Shown here one piece after another: positions 1-7,006 of a stretch of DNA of 19,845 bases; within the stretch, counting starts at the first letter, position 1; each line of letters opens with the position of its first letter. A program made the position numbers and the translations under genes. Origin of the DNA: an uncultured Eggerthellaceae bacterium (GTDB lineage Bacteria > Actinomycetota > Coriobacteriia > Coriobacteriales > Eggerthellaceae); assembly GCA_947632575.1 (NCBI GenBank), contig CANRPV010000010.1, positions 1 to 19,845 of the forward strand. The letters run 5' to 3'. A model generated the notes under the pieces. It was not told the origin of the DNA and searched no databases. It saw only the letters and a list, made by a program, of their open reading frames with translations.

Positions 1-442
1 GGGCGGCCTTCGTCGCGATGAGGGTTTCGAAATTCACGCAGTTCAAAAGAGCGGTTTCAATGAGCTGGCACTCAGTGATCGGACCGGTCACCCGCACGAG
101 AGGCTCATGAGGAAAGACGATGGTTCCCTCTTTAACCGTATCGATGTCGCAGGTGAGACGAAAATCGGCCAGGTACTTCAAAAACGCGTTGTCGAAGAGC
201 TGACCGCCCTCGGGAGCCTGAAGACTTTCCAGATAGGCGATATCATCGGAGCTAAACCGGTAATTGGCGATAAGCTCTGCCAATTGGGCCATACCGCAGG
301 CCACCGCGTAACCACCCTTGAAGGGGTAATCACGAAAATACATGTGGAAGCAGGCTTCGTCCTCCATCATGCCTGACGCCCAGTAGCCCTGAGCCATAGA
401 CAGCTGATACAGATCGGTTAATAAGGGATTATCCAGTCTCAA
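1..442 (-). CDS. pncB: Nicotinate phosphoribosyltransferase, N-terminal part (cut by window edge)
   Basis: The enzyme joins nicotinate to PRPP to give nicotinate mononucleotide, the entry step of NAD salvage (Preiss-Handler route), in the cytoplasm. About 147 residues are visible. The N-terminal LLTDLYQLSMAQGYW, then FRDYPFKGGYAVACG, and a later stretch with PHEPLVRVTGP and ETALLNCVNFETLIATKA are typical of this family, whose members are around 480 residues long, so roughly two thirds lies beyond the left edge. The chosen start is TTG at 442-440, because AAGGTGA (454-448) sits five bases before it. A GTG at 451-449 is in frame but has no ribosome-binding site at usable distance. The gene follows ricT by 46 bases and is probably the last visible member of the malic enzyme-tmk-holB-ricT transcription unit. 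Family assignment is firm; the start is moderately sure. Confidence 0.88.
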   Translation of the reverse strand, partial: MRLDNPLLTDLYQLSMAQGYWASGMMEDEACFHMYFRDYPFKGGYAVACGMAQLAELIANYRFSSDDIAYLESLQAPEGGQLFDNAFLKYLADFRLTCDIDTVKEGTIVFPHEPLVRVTGPITECQLIETALLNCVNFETLIATKAA

Positions 443-447
443 AAAGT

Positions 448-454
448 TCACCTT
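448..454 (-). promoter_or_regulatory. Ribosome-binding site that decides the pncB start
   Basis: On the minus strand AAGGTGA is followed by five bases and then TTG. Its AGGTGA part is fully complementary to the 3' end of 16S rRNA (UCACCU). The first bases of the site come from the last copy of the tandem repeat after ricT, so the duplication reaches into the translation signal of the next gene. Confidence 0.55.
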
Positions 455-491
455 CGTTTCTTAGTGTTTATCTTCGTTTCTTAATGTTTAT
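452..491 (-). repeat. Two tandem 20-base copies at the ricT stop codon
   Basis: Copies lie at 472-491 and 452-471. On the minus strand each reads ATAAACA(T/C)TAAG followed by AAACGAAG, with one mismatch in 20 bases. The TAA stop of ricT (490-488) is the start of the first copy. Because 20 is not a multiple of three, the copied TAA triplets fall in changing frames: counted from the stop, TAA occurs at offsets 0, 7, 20 and 27, closing all three frames. The second copy ends inside the ribosome-binding site of pncB. Confidence 0.85.
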
Positions 492-2098
492 CGTGAATTC
501 GATGGGTTGGTTGGAGAAGAGCCGCTCTCACCAGCTTGAGCTTTGTGGCTCCTACGGCGTGGACGCCGATGAGTCTGTTCTTGCTTTGGACTTGACTCGC
601 TCGCTTCACGATTCAACGTGCTCCGCAGACCCGATGAGCGATGACCTGGTCGCAGGCTCTCACCTGTCCCGGCATTGTTTGCTTCAGGTCTTGGCCTTGG
701 AGCCGAGGTTTTCGTGGCGGGCTTGCCTTGGACTTGGCCTTGGCCATGACTCTGTCCCTGGCCTTGATTCAAGCCTTGACTTTGGCTGTGACCTTGACCT
801 TGGTAGTGGCCTTGACTCTGGCTCTGACTCTGAGACGAGCTTTGGCTTTGACGCCTTGCGCGAGGACTGTCTTGCCTCGATCCTCCCTGACGACGATTAT
901 TCTCACGCCGTTGCACGGGGCGCCGAGAGGCGCTTTCTTGAACCGTTTCATCAACAGCGTCGGTGTTGATGGAGGTGCTGCGCCTTCTGCGTGGCTTGGG
1001 GGATGCCGCCTGTTGGCGTCCCTCGGATGCTTTCTGCTCCGTTGCGCTTCCGGCGACACGACGACTCCTGAGCTTTCGACCAGGGGTCTTTGCCGCTTTC
1101 TCGGTGCTTGGACCACCTTCAAGCGTTTTACCATTGTTGATGGAGCGCAGACTTCCCGCCTCGGCAAGCTTATCCGAACCGGTGAACTTGGAAGCCAGAA
1201 ACGAGAGGGATTCCCCTTGATAGCCAGAGGGTATCTCTTGAGTGGCCTCATCCCAAGCTTCTTGACCCACTCGGTGAGGCTTGGTGCCCTCAGGGGGGGT
1301 GTCAAACTCACTCAGAGGCACCTTGACCGGCTTTTCCTCCTCCACCTGAAGCTTGATGACCTCGCGCGGCACATCAAGCTCGATGACTTTCGCATCGCCT
1401 GCAGGCGTCTCAATGGTCGCATTGAGCTTGGGAGCTCGGCTCTTGAAATCGCGATAGGCATCGTACTCATAGCGAAGGCAACACATGAGTCGCCCGCACA
1501 GACCTGAAATCTTCTGAGGGTTGAGGGACAGATCCTGCTCCTTGGCCATGCGGATAGAGACCGGGCAAAATTCCCCGCCTAAACGCTTGCAGCAAAGCTC
1601 CTGTCCGCAGTGCCCGAGACCTCCAATGATTCGCGCCTCATCGCGAACGCCTATCTGCCGCATGTCGATACGCACGCGGAAGTGCGCGGCAAGCTTGCGC
1701 ACCAAATCGCGAAAGTCTATACGCTCTTCGGCCTCGAAATAAAAGATCGCCTTGTCGCCATCGAAGAGAAACTCCACCGACACCGGATGCATGTCCTCGT
1801 TGGATTCGGCAGCCAAAGCCTTAAAGATCGGAAGGGCCTCACGCCCTTGAGCCTCAAGCTCAGCCGCTCGCTCAATGTCCTCTGGCGTCGCGATGCGAAG
1901 AACGCTTTTCAAGGGCGTCTTCAGATCCTCTATGGCCTGCTCGCTCACCTCGATAATGTCATCAACCGCCCGGCCGAATTCCCGACCACGGGCAGTATCG
2001 ACGATGACCGGGTCGTTTTTTCTCACGTCGATATCCCCGGGATCAAACCAGAGGGTTTTCGGGTTATAGGCAAGGTTAATGGGAGATACTCTCACCAT
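488..2098 (-). CDS. ricT: RicT/YaaT-like PSP1-domain protein with long low-complexity tail
   Basis: 536 residues. The first ~265 match the RicT (YaaT, PSP1 C-terminal) family. In Bacillus subtilis RicT forms a complex with RicA and RicF that binds iron-sulfur clusters and promotes RNase Y-dependent mRNA maturation. The expected cysteines are present: GHCGQELCC (C164, C169, C170), C178, and SGLCGRLMCC (C201, C206, C207). Residues ~270-536 are not part of the usual ~270-residue protein; they are hydrophilic, rich in Arg, Ser and Gln, and include a Gln/Ser/Gly run at residues 417-458 (nt 725-850) made of SQ and GQ dipeptides. Arg-rich blocks flank this run. The tail looks disordered and could bind RNA or membrane, which is inference. 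The ATG at 2098 has AGAGG six bases upstream and overlaps the holB end by 23 bases, so the two are probably translationally coupled. The gene order holB-ricT is conserved in Firmicutes. Confidence 0.88.
   Translation of the reverse strand: MVRVSPINLAYNPKTLWFDPGDIDVRKNDPVIVDTARGREFGRAVDDIIEVSEQAIEDLKTPLKSVLRIATPEDIERAAELEAQGREALPIFKALAAESNEDMHPVSVEFLFDGDKAIFYFEAEERIDFRDLVRKLAAHFRVRIDMRQIGVRDEARIIGGLGHCGQELCCKRLGGEFCPVSIRMAKEQDLSLNPQKISGLCGRLMCCLRYEYDAYRDFKSRAPKLNATIETPAGDAKVIELDVPREVIKLQVEEEKPVKVPLSEFDTPPEGTKPHRVGQEAWDEATQEIPSGYQGESLSFLASKFTGSDKLAEAGSLRSINNGKTLEGGPSTEKAAKTPGRKLRSRRVAGSATEQKASEGRQQAASPKPRRRRSTSINTDAVDETVQESASRRPVQRRENNRRQGGSRQDSPRARRQSQSSSQSQSQSQGHYQGQGHSQSQGLNQGQGQSHGQGQVQGKPATKTSAPRPRPEANNAGTGESLRPGHRSSGLRSTLNREASESSPKQEQTHRRPRRRSHKAQAGESGSSPTNPSNSR
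725..850 (-). repeat. Low-complexity Gln/Ser/Gly coding repeat in ricT
   Basis: Residues 417-458 of RicT are built from SQ, GQ and GH dipeptides, encoded by near-repeats of six bases (opposite-strand pattern such as cttggc, ctctgg, ctctga). The low complexity also produces long open frames on the opposite strand, which should not be taken as genes. Such tracts can change length by slippage in steps of three or six bases without breaking the frame. Confidence 0.75.
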
Positions 2099-3233
2099 GA
2101 AGAACCTCTCTTACTTCAAATAACAGTGCATCGATGCACGTCTCTGGAGACACATTATACGAGATGGCCACATCGCAGCGATCGACGGCCTCAATGGCTC
2201 GCGTTAGCTTGGCCTCATCCGTATCCTGCGACGCCTCTCCGATCGCGCTTCGCGCATCGACGTTGATTACCAATTCAGGCACCTGAGCGCAGGTTGCCAT
2301 CACATCGCGCAGCCACGAACGTACGATGGCCGTCAGCTGCCGCATACATTCGGTGGACTTGGCTGTGATCTGTCGCTTGTTTCTCGCCTCGATTTGACGA
2401 ATCGCCGATTTGGCTAAAAAGTCCTCGTTTTGAGCCAACTCGTTTTCCTGGGCCTGGCGAACCGTGTCAAGGGGAAGCTTCGCGCTGAGCACCAGATCGG
2501 CGCCATAACCGAGAATATCCCAATCATCAGCCTGGCGAAGCGAGGCCAGCACATCGAGCACCTTGTTGCGAAACTGCAGTCGCTCGTTGTCCGGCGCACG
2601 AAGAAACTCCACCGCCTTCGTGATAGACCCGCTGCAAGCCTCGATGGCGATACGGGCGGTTTCAAGGGAGGCACCGGTATTCTGTCGCACAATACCCGCT
2701 GCTTCCCGAGCGGGAATATGGCGAAACGGCACCACCTGGCAGCGTGACACAATGGTGGGTAGCACGCTTTCGCGGGTGCGACCCAAAAGGATGAGCACCA
2801 CATCATCAGGCGGCTCTTCCAAGGTCTTCAAGAAGGCGTTGGCCGCCGCCGTACCGAGCAGATCGACGCGGTCGATGATGTAGATCTTTCGCTTGGCTTG
2901 AATGGGAGCTAACGCTGTATCGGCCACAATATCCCGGATCTGTTCCACGAGATAGGCGTTTGCGCCCTCGGGGGCGAAATAGCGCACATCGGGATGGCGC
3001 CGTCTCATCACGCGATCGCAGGCGTCGCAATCCCCGCAACGACCTCCTCGTGGACCATGAGGACCCTTGGGGCAGATAAGAGCCTGGGCGAGCGCGTAGG
3101 CGGCGAGCGTCTTATTCGATCCGGCCGGTCCTGTGAACAGATAGGCCTGTGACACCCTTCCGGTTTTCACAATGGTACGGAGGTATTCTCTCACCTGCGG
3201 CTGACCTAAGATATTTTCAAACGCATCAGCCAA
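2076..3233 (-). CDS. holB: DNA polymerase III delta-prime subunit
   Basis: 385 residues. It is the clamp-loader subunit that holds the gamma/tau ATPases and delta, used to load the sliding clamp at the replication fork. The N-terminal AAA+ fold is clear: FENILGQPQV at the start; a zinc module with C54, C66, C69 and C72; the SRC sensor at 163-165; and LEEPP at 138-142. Both nucleotide motifs are degenerate, as expected for delta-prime rather than for gamma/tau. The Walker A reads GPAGSNKT (35-42) with Asn in place of the Gly before Lys, and the Walker B reads IYIIDRVD with Arg122 in place of the catalytic Glu. The start is TTG at 3233-3231, with GGAGG about 13 bases upstream inside the tmk end; this long spacing makes the start less sure. 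It begins nine bases after the tmk stop and overlaps ricT. Confidence 0.9.
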   Translation of the reverse strand: MADAFENILGQPQVREYLRTIVKTGRVSQAYLFTGPAGSNKTLAAYALAQALICPKGPHGPRGGRCGDCDACDRVMRRRHPDVRYFAPEGANAYLVEQIRDIVADTALAPIQAKRKIYIIDRVDLLGTAAANAFLKTLEEPPDDVVLILLGRTRESVLPTIVSRCQVVPFRHIPAREAAGIVRQNTGASLETARIAIEACSGSITKAVEFLRAPDNERLQFRNKVLDVLASLRQADDWDILGYGADLVLSAKLPLDTVRQAQENELAQNEDFLAKSAIRQIEARNKRQITAKSTECMRQLTAIVRSWLRDVMATCAQVPELVINVDARSAIGEASQDTDEAKLTRAIEAVDRCDVAISYNVSPETCIDALLFEVREVLHGESISH

Positions 3234-3241
3234 GGCGTCGA

Positions 3242-3949
3242 TTAGACCTCCTCTTTCGGCTTATCGAGCGATGCAAAAAAGCTCGCGGGTTTTCTGCTTG
3301 CCCCGACCCAGCCAAACACATCACCTAAGGCATCAAACACCGCCGTCGCGGTCTGAGATTTAGTTTGGGAAGAGTCAACGAGTCTCATTCGATCGGGATC
3401 TTCCTCGACCATGCGCTTGAACGCTTGATTCACCCGATGATGGAAATCCGATCCCGCCATCTCCAGACGATCGGCCCCGTTGCGGTGAGTAGCTCTCTCA
3501 AGGCCGGAATCCGCATCAGGCGGCATAAGCACCAGGGTGCGATCAGGCTTAATGCCTCCCGTGGCGAAATGATTCAGCTTCTCCACCGTCTTGCGGTCGA
3601 TACCACGTCCGAAAGCCTGGTAAGCGATGGTCGAATCGCTAAATCGATCGCAGAGGACAACGGCCCCGCGCTCAAGAGCAGGCCGAATGACCTCCTCCAT
3701 CAACTGAGCCCGAGCGGCTTCATAGATAAGGAGCTCCGTCTCAAAGCTCATAGCCTCAAAGTCCGGATTGAGCACCACATCGCGCAAAACCTCGCCTATG
3801 ACCGTTCCACCTGGCTCCCTCAGGCAAAGCACCTCGTAGCCCTCAGCCTGAAGAGCGGCGGCTAGAAAGCGGATATGGGTAGATTTGCCTGCACCTTCGC
3901 CACCTTCGAAGGTGATAAAGACACCCGGATACTTTTCTTGAGCGCTCAC
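3242..3949 (-). CDS. tmk: Thymidylate kinase
   Basis: 235 residues. It phosphorylates dTMP to dTDP with ATP, the step shared by de novo and salvage routes to dTTP. The P-loop FEGGEGAGKST lies at 14-24, LREPGGT (43-49) supplies the nucleoside-binding region, DRFSDSTIAYQ (101-111) is the DR motif with the usual Ser/Thr-Ala-Tyr-Gln, and a LID-like stretch HRNGADRLEM follows at 155-164. The C-terminal ~25 residues (GWVGASRKPASFF onward) extend beyond the usual ~210. The reading frame stays open up to 4126, but that part only shadows the malic enzyme gene. GTG at 3949 is chosen because family homology begins there and AGGAAA precedes it by about seven bases. It lies 37 bases after the malic enzyme stop. 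ThyX in the same window produces its substrate, dTMP. Confidence 0.93.
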   Translation of the reverse strand: MSAQEKYPGVFITFEGGEGAGKSTHIRFLAAALQAEGYEVLCLREPGGTVIGEVLRDVVLNPDFEAMSFETELLIYEAARAQLMEEVIRPALERGAVVLCDRFSDSTIAYQAFGRGIDRKTVEKLNHFATGGIKPDRTLVLMPPDADSGLERATHRNGADRLEMAGSDFHHRVNQAFKRMVEEDPDRMRLVDSSQTKSQTATAVFDALGDVFGWVGASRKPASFFASLDKPKEEV

Positions 3950-3986
3950 AGATTGTTTCCTATCTCGAGCGTGCCTCGAACTTGGA

Positions 3987-5144
3987 TTATTTCTCGCCGA
4001 GGGCGCATTCTCTGACCGCCTGGGCGACGGTGTCAGCCACCCGCGGGTCAAAGGGATCGGGCATGACGAAATTGGGATTGAGCTCCTCATCCGAGACCAG
4101 CGACGCCAAGGCCTGAGCTGCCGCAAGCTTCATAGCCTCGGTGATGCGCTCGGCACGTGCCTCGAGGGCGCCCTTGAAGATTCCCGGAAACGCGATAACG
4201 TTGTTGACCTGGTTGGGATAATCCGACCTTCCGGTGCCAACTACCTTTGCGCCGGCGGCAAGGGCGTCATCAGGGTAGATCTCGGGGATGGGATTGGCCA
4301 TGGCGAATACCACGGCATCGGGAGCCATTTGAGAGACCATCTCTGAGGTGAATGCCTTAGGACCGGACACACCGATAGCCACATCGGCGCCCTTGAAGGC
4401 GTCAATGAGGCTTCCTTTCAACCCCTTGGGATTGCTGATGGCAAGCATCGCGCGCATGGCGTCGGTCTTGCAGTTTTCCTCGGAGAGAATTCCCTCACGA
4501 TCGCACAGAATCACATTGGCGATGCCGTAGCTCAGCAGGAGCTTCGCGATAGCGATGCCGGCCGCGCCGGCGCCGTTGATCACCACTTGAACCTGGTCAG
4601 GTGATTTCCCTACCAGCCGCAAGCTGTTGATGACGGCTGAGAGCACCACGATGGCCGTTCCGTGCTGATCGTCATGAAACACGGGGATGTCAAGCAGATC
4701 ATTAAGGCGCTCCTCGATCTCAAAACAGCGGGGCGCTGCGATATCCTCAAGGTTGATGGCACCGAATCCAGGAGCGAGCGCGACGCACGCCTTTATGATC
4801 TCTTCGGTATCCTGGGTATCAAGGCAAATGGGAAAGGCGTTGACATCTCCAAAGCGCTTAATAAGAGCGCACTTGCCTTCCATGACGGGCAGCGCAGCCG
4901 CAGGTCCGATGTTGCCTAAACCTAAAACAGCGCTTCCGTCGGTAACCACTGCCACCGTGTTAGCCTTAAGCGTGTAGTCGTAAACGGCCTCCGGATTCTT
5001 CGCGATGACCTCGCAAGGCGCAGCCACGCCAGGTGTGTAGGCCATGGCCAAATCCTCGCGATTCTCGATTGCCACTTTGGAGTGGGTCTCGAGAATGCCG
5101 TTCCATTCCTTATGCAGACGTAGTGACTCCTCAGTTATGTCCAT
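3987..5144 (-). CDS. NAD(P)-dependent malic enzyme (decarboxylating)
   Basis: 385 residues. It converts malate to pyruvate, CO2 and NAD(P)H in the cytoplasm. Visible hallmarks are YTPGV at 36-40 with the catalytic Tyr, MEGK with Lys91, the metal site NLED (131-134) and FHDDQHGT (156-163), and a Rossmann GAGAAG at 191-196. Length matches the short bacterial type without a phosphotransacetylase extension. The cofactor (NAD or NADP) cannot be read securely. ATG at 5144 begins MDITEESL; an in-frame GTG at 5162 would add six residues but has no clear ribosome-binding site, whereas AGAGAG sits before the ATG. It heads the tmk-holB-ricT-pncB run and is divergent from the fumarase genes, whose product malate is its substrate. 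Confidence 0.92.
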   Translation of the reverse strand: MDITEESLRLHKEWNGILETHSKVAIENREDLAMAYTPGVAAPCEVIAKNPEAVYDYTLKANTVAVVTDGSAVLGLGNIGPAAALPVMEGKCALIKRFGDVNAFPICLDTQDTEEIIKACVALAPGFGAINLEDIAAPRCFEIEERLNDLLDIPVFHDDQHGTAIVVLSAVINSLRLVGKSPDQVQVVINGAGAAGIAIAKLLLSYGIANVILCDREGILSEENCKTDAMRAMLAISNPKGLKGSLIDAFKGADVAIGVSGPKAFTSEMVSQMAPDAVVFAMANPIPEIYPDDALAAGAKVVGTGRSDYPNQVNNVIAFPGIFKGALEARAERITEAMKLAAAQALASLVSDEELNPNFVMPDPFDPRVADTVAQAVRECALGEK

Positions 5145-5225
5145 CTTGCTCTCTAACCTCACTAAAGCTTATTCCGCCCATTTCAAAGCGGGTGCGATCC
5201 TTAAGCACAAGGGCTTAATCCCTTG

Positions 5226-5254
5226 AGTAAAATACCTAGCCGAACCATTGTAAA
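5226..5254 (-). promoter_or_regulatory. Candidate promoter for the malic enzyme operon
   Basis: On the minus strand TTTACA (5254-5249, five of six matches to the -35 consensus) is separated by 17 bases from TTTACT (5231-5226, four of six to the -10 consensus). The leader to the ATG at 5144 would be about 75 bases. It contains an inverted repeat, TTAAGC/GCTTAA at 5201-5218, with a six-base loop. Assigned by eye; not tested against background. Confidence 0.4.
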
Positions 5255-5272
5255 CCTTTACGCCGATGCTGC

Positions 5273-5301
5273 TTAAAAGCTGCGCGGAATACGCTTATTA
5301 T
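5273..5301 (+). promoter_or_regulatory. Candidate promoter for the fumarase genes
   Basis: TTAAAA (5273-5278, four of six matches) and TATTAT (5296-5301, five of six) are 17 bases apart. The -35 boxes of this and the malic enzyme promoter face away from each other with 18 bases between them. The leader of ~145 bases carries a short hairpin GCCGG/CCGGC at 5383-5401 with a nine-base loop. No other gene was seen in 5163-5452. Confidence 0.4.
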
Positions 5302-5452
5302 CGACATCGAGACCACTGAGCAGGATAATTACCTCCAACGACAGCCGCGGAACTTTTCGCAGAAACGTTATCGTTCGGCATTGCCGGAAAGTTTACCCGG
5401 CGAAGGCATAAAAGAGGCACTCACAGGCACGCCATCCATAGAAAGGATCCCC

Positions 5453-6355
5453 ATGGCAGCCACCGCATCATCCGAAACGCTGGCAATAAGCCCAGATCTC
5501 ATAGGCCAAAAGGTCTACGAGGGTATCTTGCAAGCCGCCTGTGGCCTGAGGCCCGATGTGGCTCAAGCCATGGAGTTGGCGCTCGATAGCGAAACCAGTG
5601 AGCGCGGACAACGCATCTTGGCACAGCTTCTCGAAAACAACGCCATCGCCCAGAGAGACCACGTGCCTCTTTGCCAAGACACGGGCGCCGTTTGGGTCAA
5701 CCTCGAGGTGGGTGAGGATCTCTCGATACCGGGAAACATCTTTTCGACCGTAAACGATGCCGTGGAAGCGGCCTATCGCGACGGCAAGCTGCGCATGAGC
5801 GTGGTAAAAGATGCTCTCTTCGACCGTCGAAACACTCAGACCAACTGCCCCGCCTTTTGCGACCTGCAGTTTCGCGCCGGTCATGGCCTGAGGCTTTCCA
5901 TCCTGCTTAAAGGTGGTGGATCCGATAACGCCTCTCGTCTTGTGATGCTCGCCCCGGGTGCCGGGCGAGATGGCATAAGACATGAGATTTTGCGGTGCGT
6001 CAAAGAGAAAGCCGCCAACGCTTGCCCTCCCCTCCTGATTGGCATCGGCGTGGGAGGCACCTTTGATTCCGTGGCCAAATTAGCGAAACATGCGCTCCTG
6101 AGGCCCATCGGGTCTGCCGCGGCGAGCACGGAGGCCGCCCAACTGGAGGAAGAGCTATTAGCCGAGATCAACGCCACGGGTATCGGTCCGGCGGCCCTCG
6201 GCGGCTCGACGACAGCCCTCGCGGTTCATATCGAAAGCGCACCCTGCCATATCGCAGCCCTGCCTCTCGCCATTAACATGGGCTGTAGCGCCGTGCGCTC
6301 GGTAAACTTCGATCTCATTCCCTTTGGCGATCCGGAGGATGACTGCCATGAGTGA
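5453..6355 (+). CDS. Class I fumarate hydratase, alpha subunit
   Basis: 300 residues. It is the iron-sulfur-bearing subunit of the oxygen-sensitive two-subunit fumarase, interconverting fumarate and malate. Family marks are PLCQDTG (72-78), KGGGSDN (153-159), ANACPPLLIGIGVGGT (189-203), GPAALGGSTTAL (245-256) and NMGCSAVRSVNFDL (275-288). C74, C191 and C278 are the likely ligands of the [4Fe-4S] cluster. Start ATG at 5453 is preceded by AAAGGA at good distance; an ATG further up at 5381 would add 24 residues unlike the family. The last eight bases overlap the beta-subunit start (ATGAGTGA). L-tartrate dehydratase alpha subunits are close relatives, so the substrate is assigned mainly from the malic enzyme next door. 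Confidence 0.86.
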   Translation: MAATASSETLAISPDLIGQKVYEGILQAACGLRPDVAQAMELALDSETSERGQRILAQLLENNAIAQRDHVPLCQDTGAVWVNLEVGEDLSIPGNIFSTVNDAVEAAYRDGKLRMSVVKDALFDRRNTQTNCPAFCDLQFRAGHGLRLSILLKGGGSDNASRLVMLAPGAGRDGIRHEILRCVKEKAANACPPLLIGIGVGGTFDSVAKLAKHALLRPIGSAAASTEAAQLEEELLAEINATGIGPAALGGSTTALAVHIESAPCHIAALPLAINMGCSAVRSVNFDLIPFGDPEDDCHE

Positions 6356-6905
6356 ACCTATCGCACTGAGTCTTCCCGTCGATCCCCAGGCTCTCAAAGA
6401 GCTTTCGATCGGCGATGTGGTGTTGCTGACCGGTCCGGTCTACACCATGCGCGACGCCGGACACAAACGAGCGTTGGATTTCTTGGAGGACAACGGCCAT
6501 CTTCCCTTCGATCTTGAGGGACAGATTCTTTTCTACGCGGGACCAACCCCCGCCGCTGCCGGAAGGCCTTTGGGCGCGATAGGTCCCACCACTTCATCAC
6601 GCATGGATTTCGCCACACCCGCACTTCAAAAGGCGGGCATTGCCGCCACCATCGGCAAGGGGAAACGCTCAGAGGAAGACATAGAGAGCTGCAAGGAAGA
6701 GGGATGCGTCTATTTCGCCGCGGTCGGCGGTATTGCGGCTCTTCTTGCCAGTCATGTCTTGGAAAGCGATCTTATCGCCTGGGAAGATCTGGGTACGGAG
6801 GCCTTGCGTAAACTCTGGCTTGACCAATTCCCCGTGATTGTGGCTATCGACACCCAAGGGCGCGATCTCTACCGTCTCATTGAACGTGGAGCTTCCGAGG
6901 TCTAG
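6348..6905 (+). CDS. Class I fumarate hydratase, beta subunit
   Basis: 185 residues. It is the partner subunit corresponding to the C-terminal half of single-chain class I fumarases. It shows GPVYTMRDAGHKR (29-41), FYAGPTPA (62-69), GPTTSSRMDF (79-88), IGKGKRS (102-108) and AVGGIAALL (125-133), all expected for this family. ATG at 6348 is chosen because GGAGG lies nine bases upstream and homology starts there; an ATG at 6324 is upstream inside the alpha gene. The eight-base overlap with the alpha gene suggests coupled translation and balanced subunits. A tandem repeat rich in TAA follows the stop, then 67 bases to the convergent topA. Confidence 0.87.
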   Translation: MSEPIALSLPVDPQALKELSIGDVVLLTGPVYTMRDAGHKRALDFLEDNGHLPFDLEGQILFYAGPTPAAAGRPLGAIGPTTSSRMDFATPALQKAGIAATIGKGKRSEEDIESCKEEGCVYFAAVGGIAALLASHVLESDLIAWEDLGTEALRKLWLDQFPVIVAIDTQGRDLYRLIERGASEV

Positions 6906-6939
6906 AGCCTAAAAGTTTAAAAGCCTAAAAGCTTAAGCC
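6906..6939 (+). repeat. Tandem 8-base (16-base) repeat directly after the fumB stop
   Basis: Immediately after TAG (6903-6905) come four 8-base units: CCTAAAAG, TTTAAAAG, CCTAAAAG, CTTAAGCC (6908-6939). These can also be read as two 16-base copies, 6906-6921 and 6922-6937. TAA triplets start at 6910, 6918, 6926 and 6934, eight bases apart, so all three frames are stopped within 31 bases. No U-tract terminator accompanies it. Confidence 0.8.
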
Positions 6940-7006
6940 GCGCTCGCTTGATCCTTAGATAAACCGTCCTACGCTCGCTTACGCAACACTAAATGGATGC
7001 CTTCGT

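Noticed and set aside
484..1507. Long plus-strand open frames (161 and 288 codons) opposite ricT
   Set aside because: They mirror the low-complexity Gln/Ser/Gly and Arg-rich coding of ricT, show biased Leu/Thr/Ala or Asp/Ser repeats, and have no family resemblance.
3950..4126. N-terminal extension of tmk by 59 residues
   Set aside because: It overlaps the malic enzyme coding region in another frame and has no similarity to thymidylate kinases; the GTG at 3949 has a ribosome-binding site.
5468..5983. 171-codon minus-strand frame opposite the fumarase alpha gene
   Set aside because: It is fully antisense to a well-conserved gene and has no recognisable domain.
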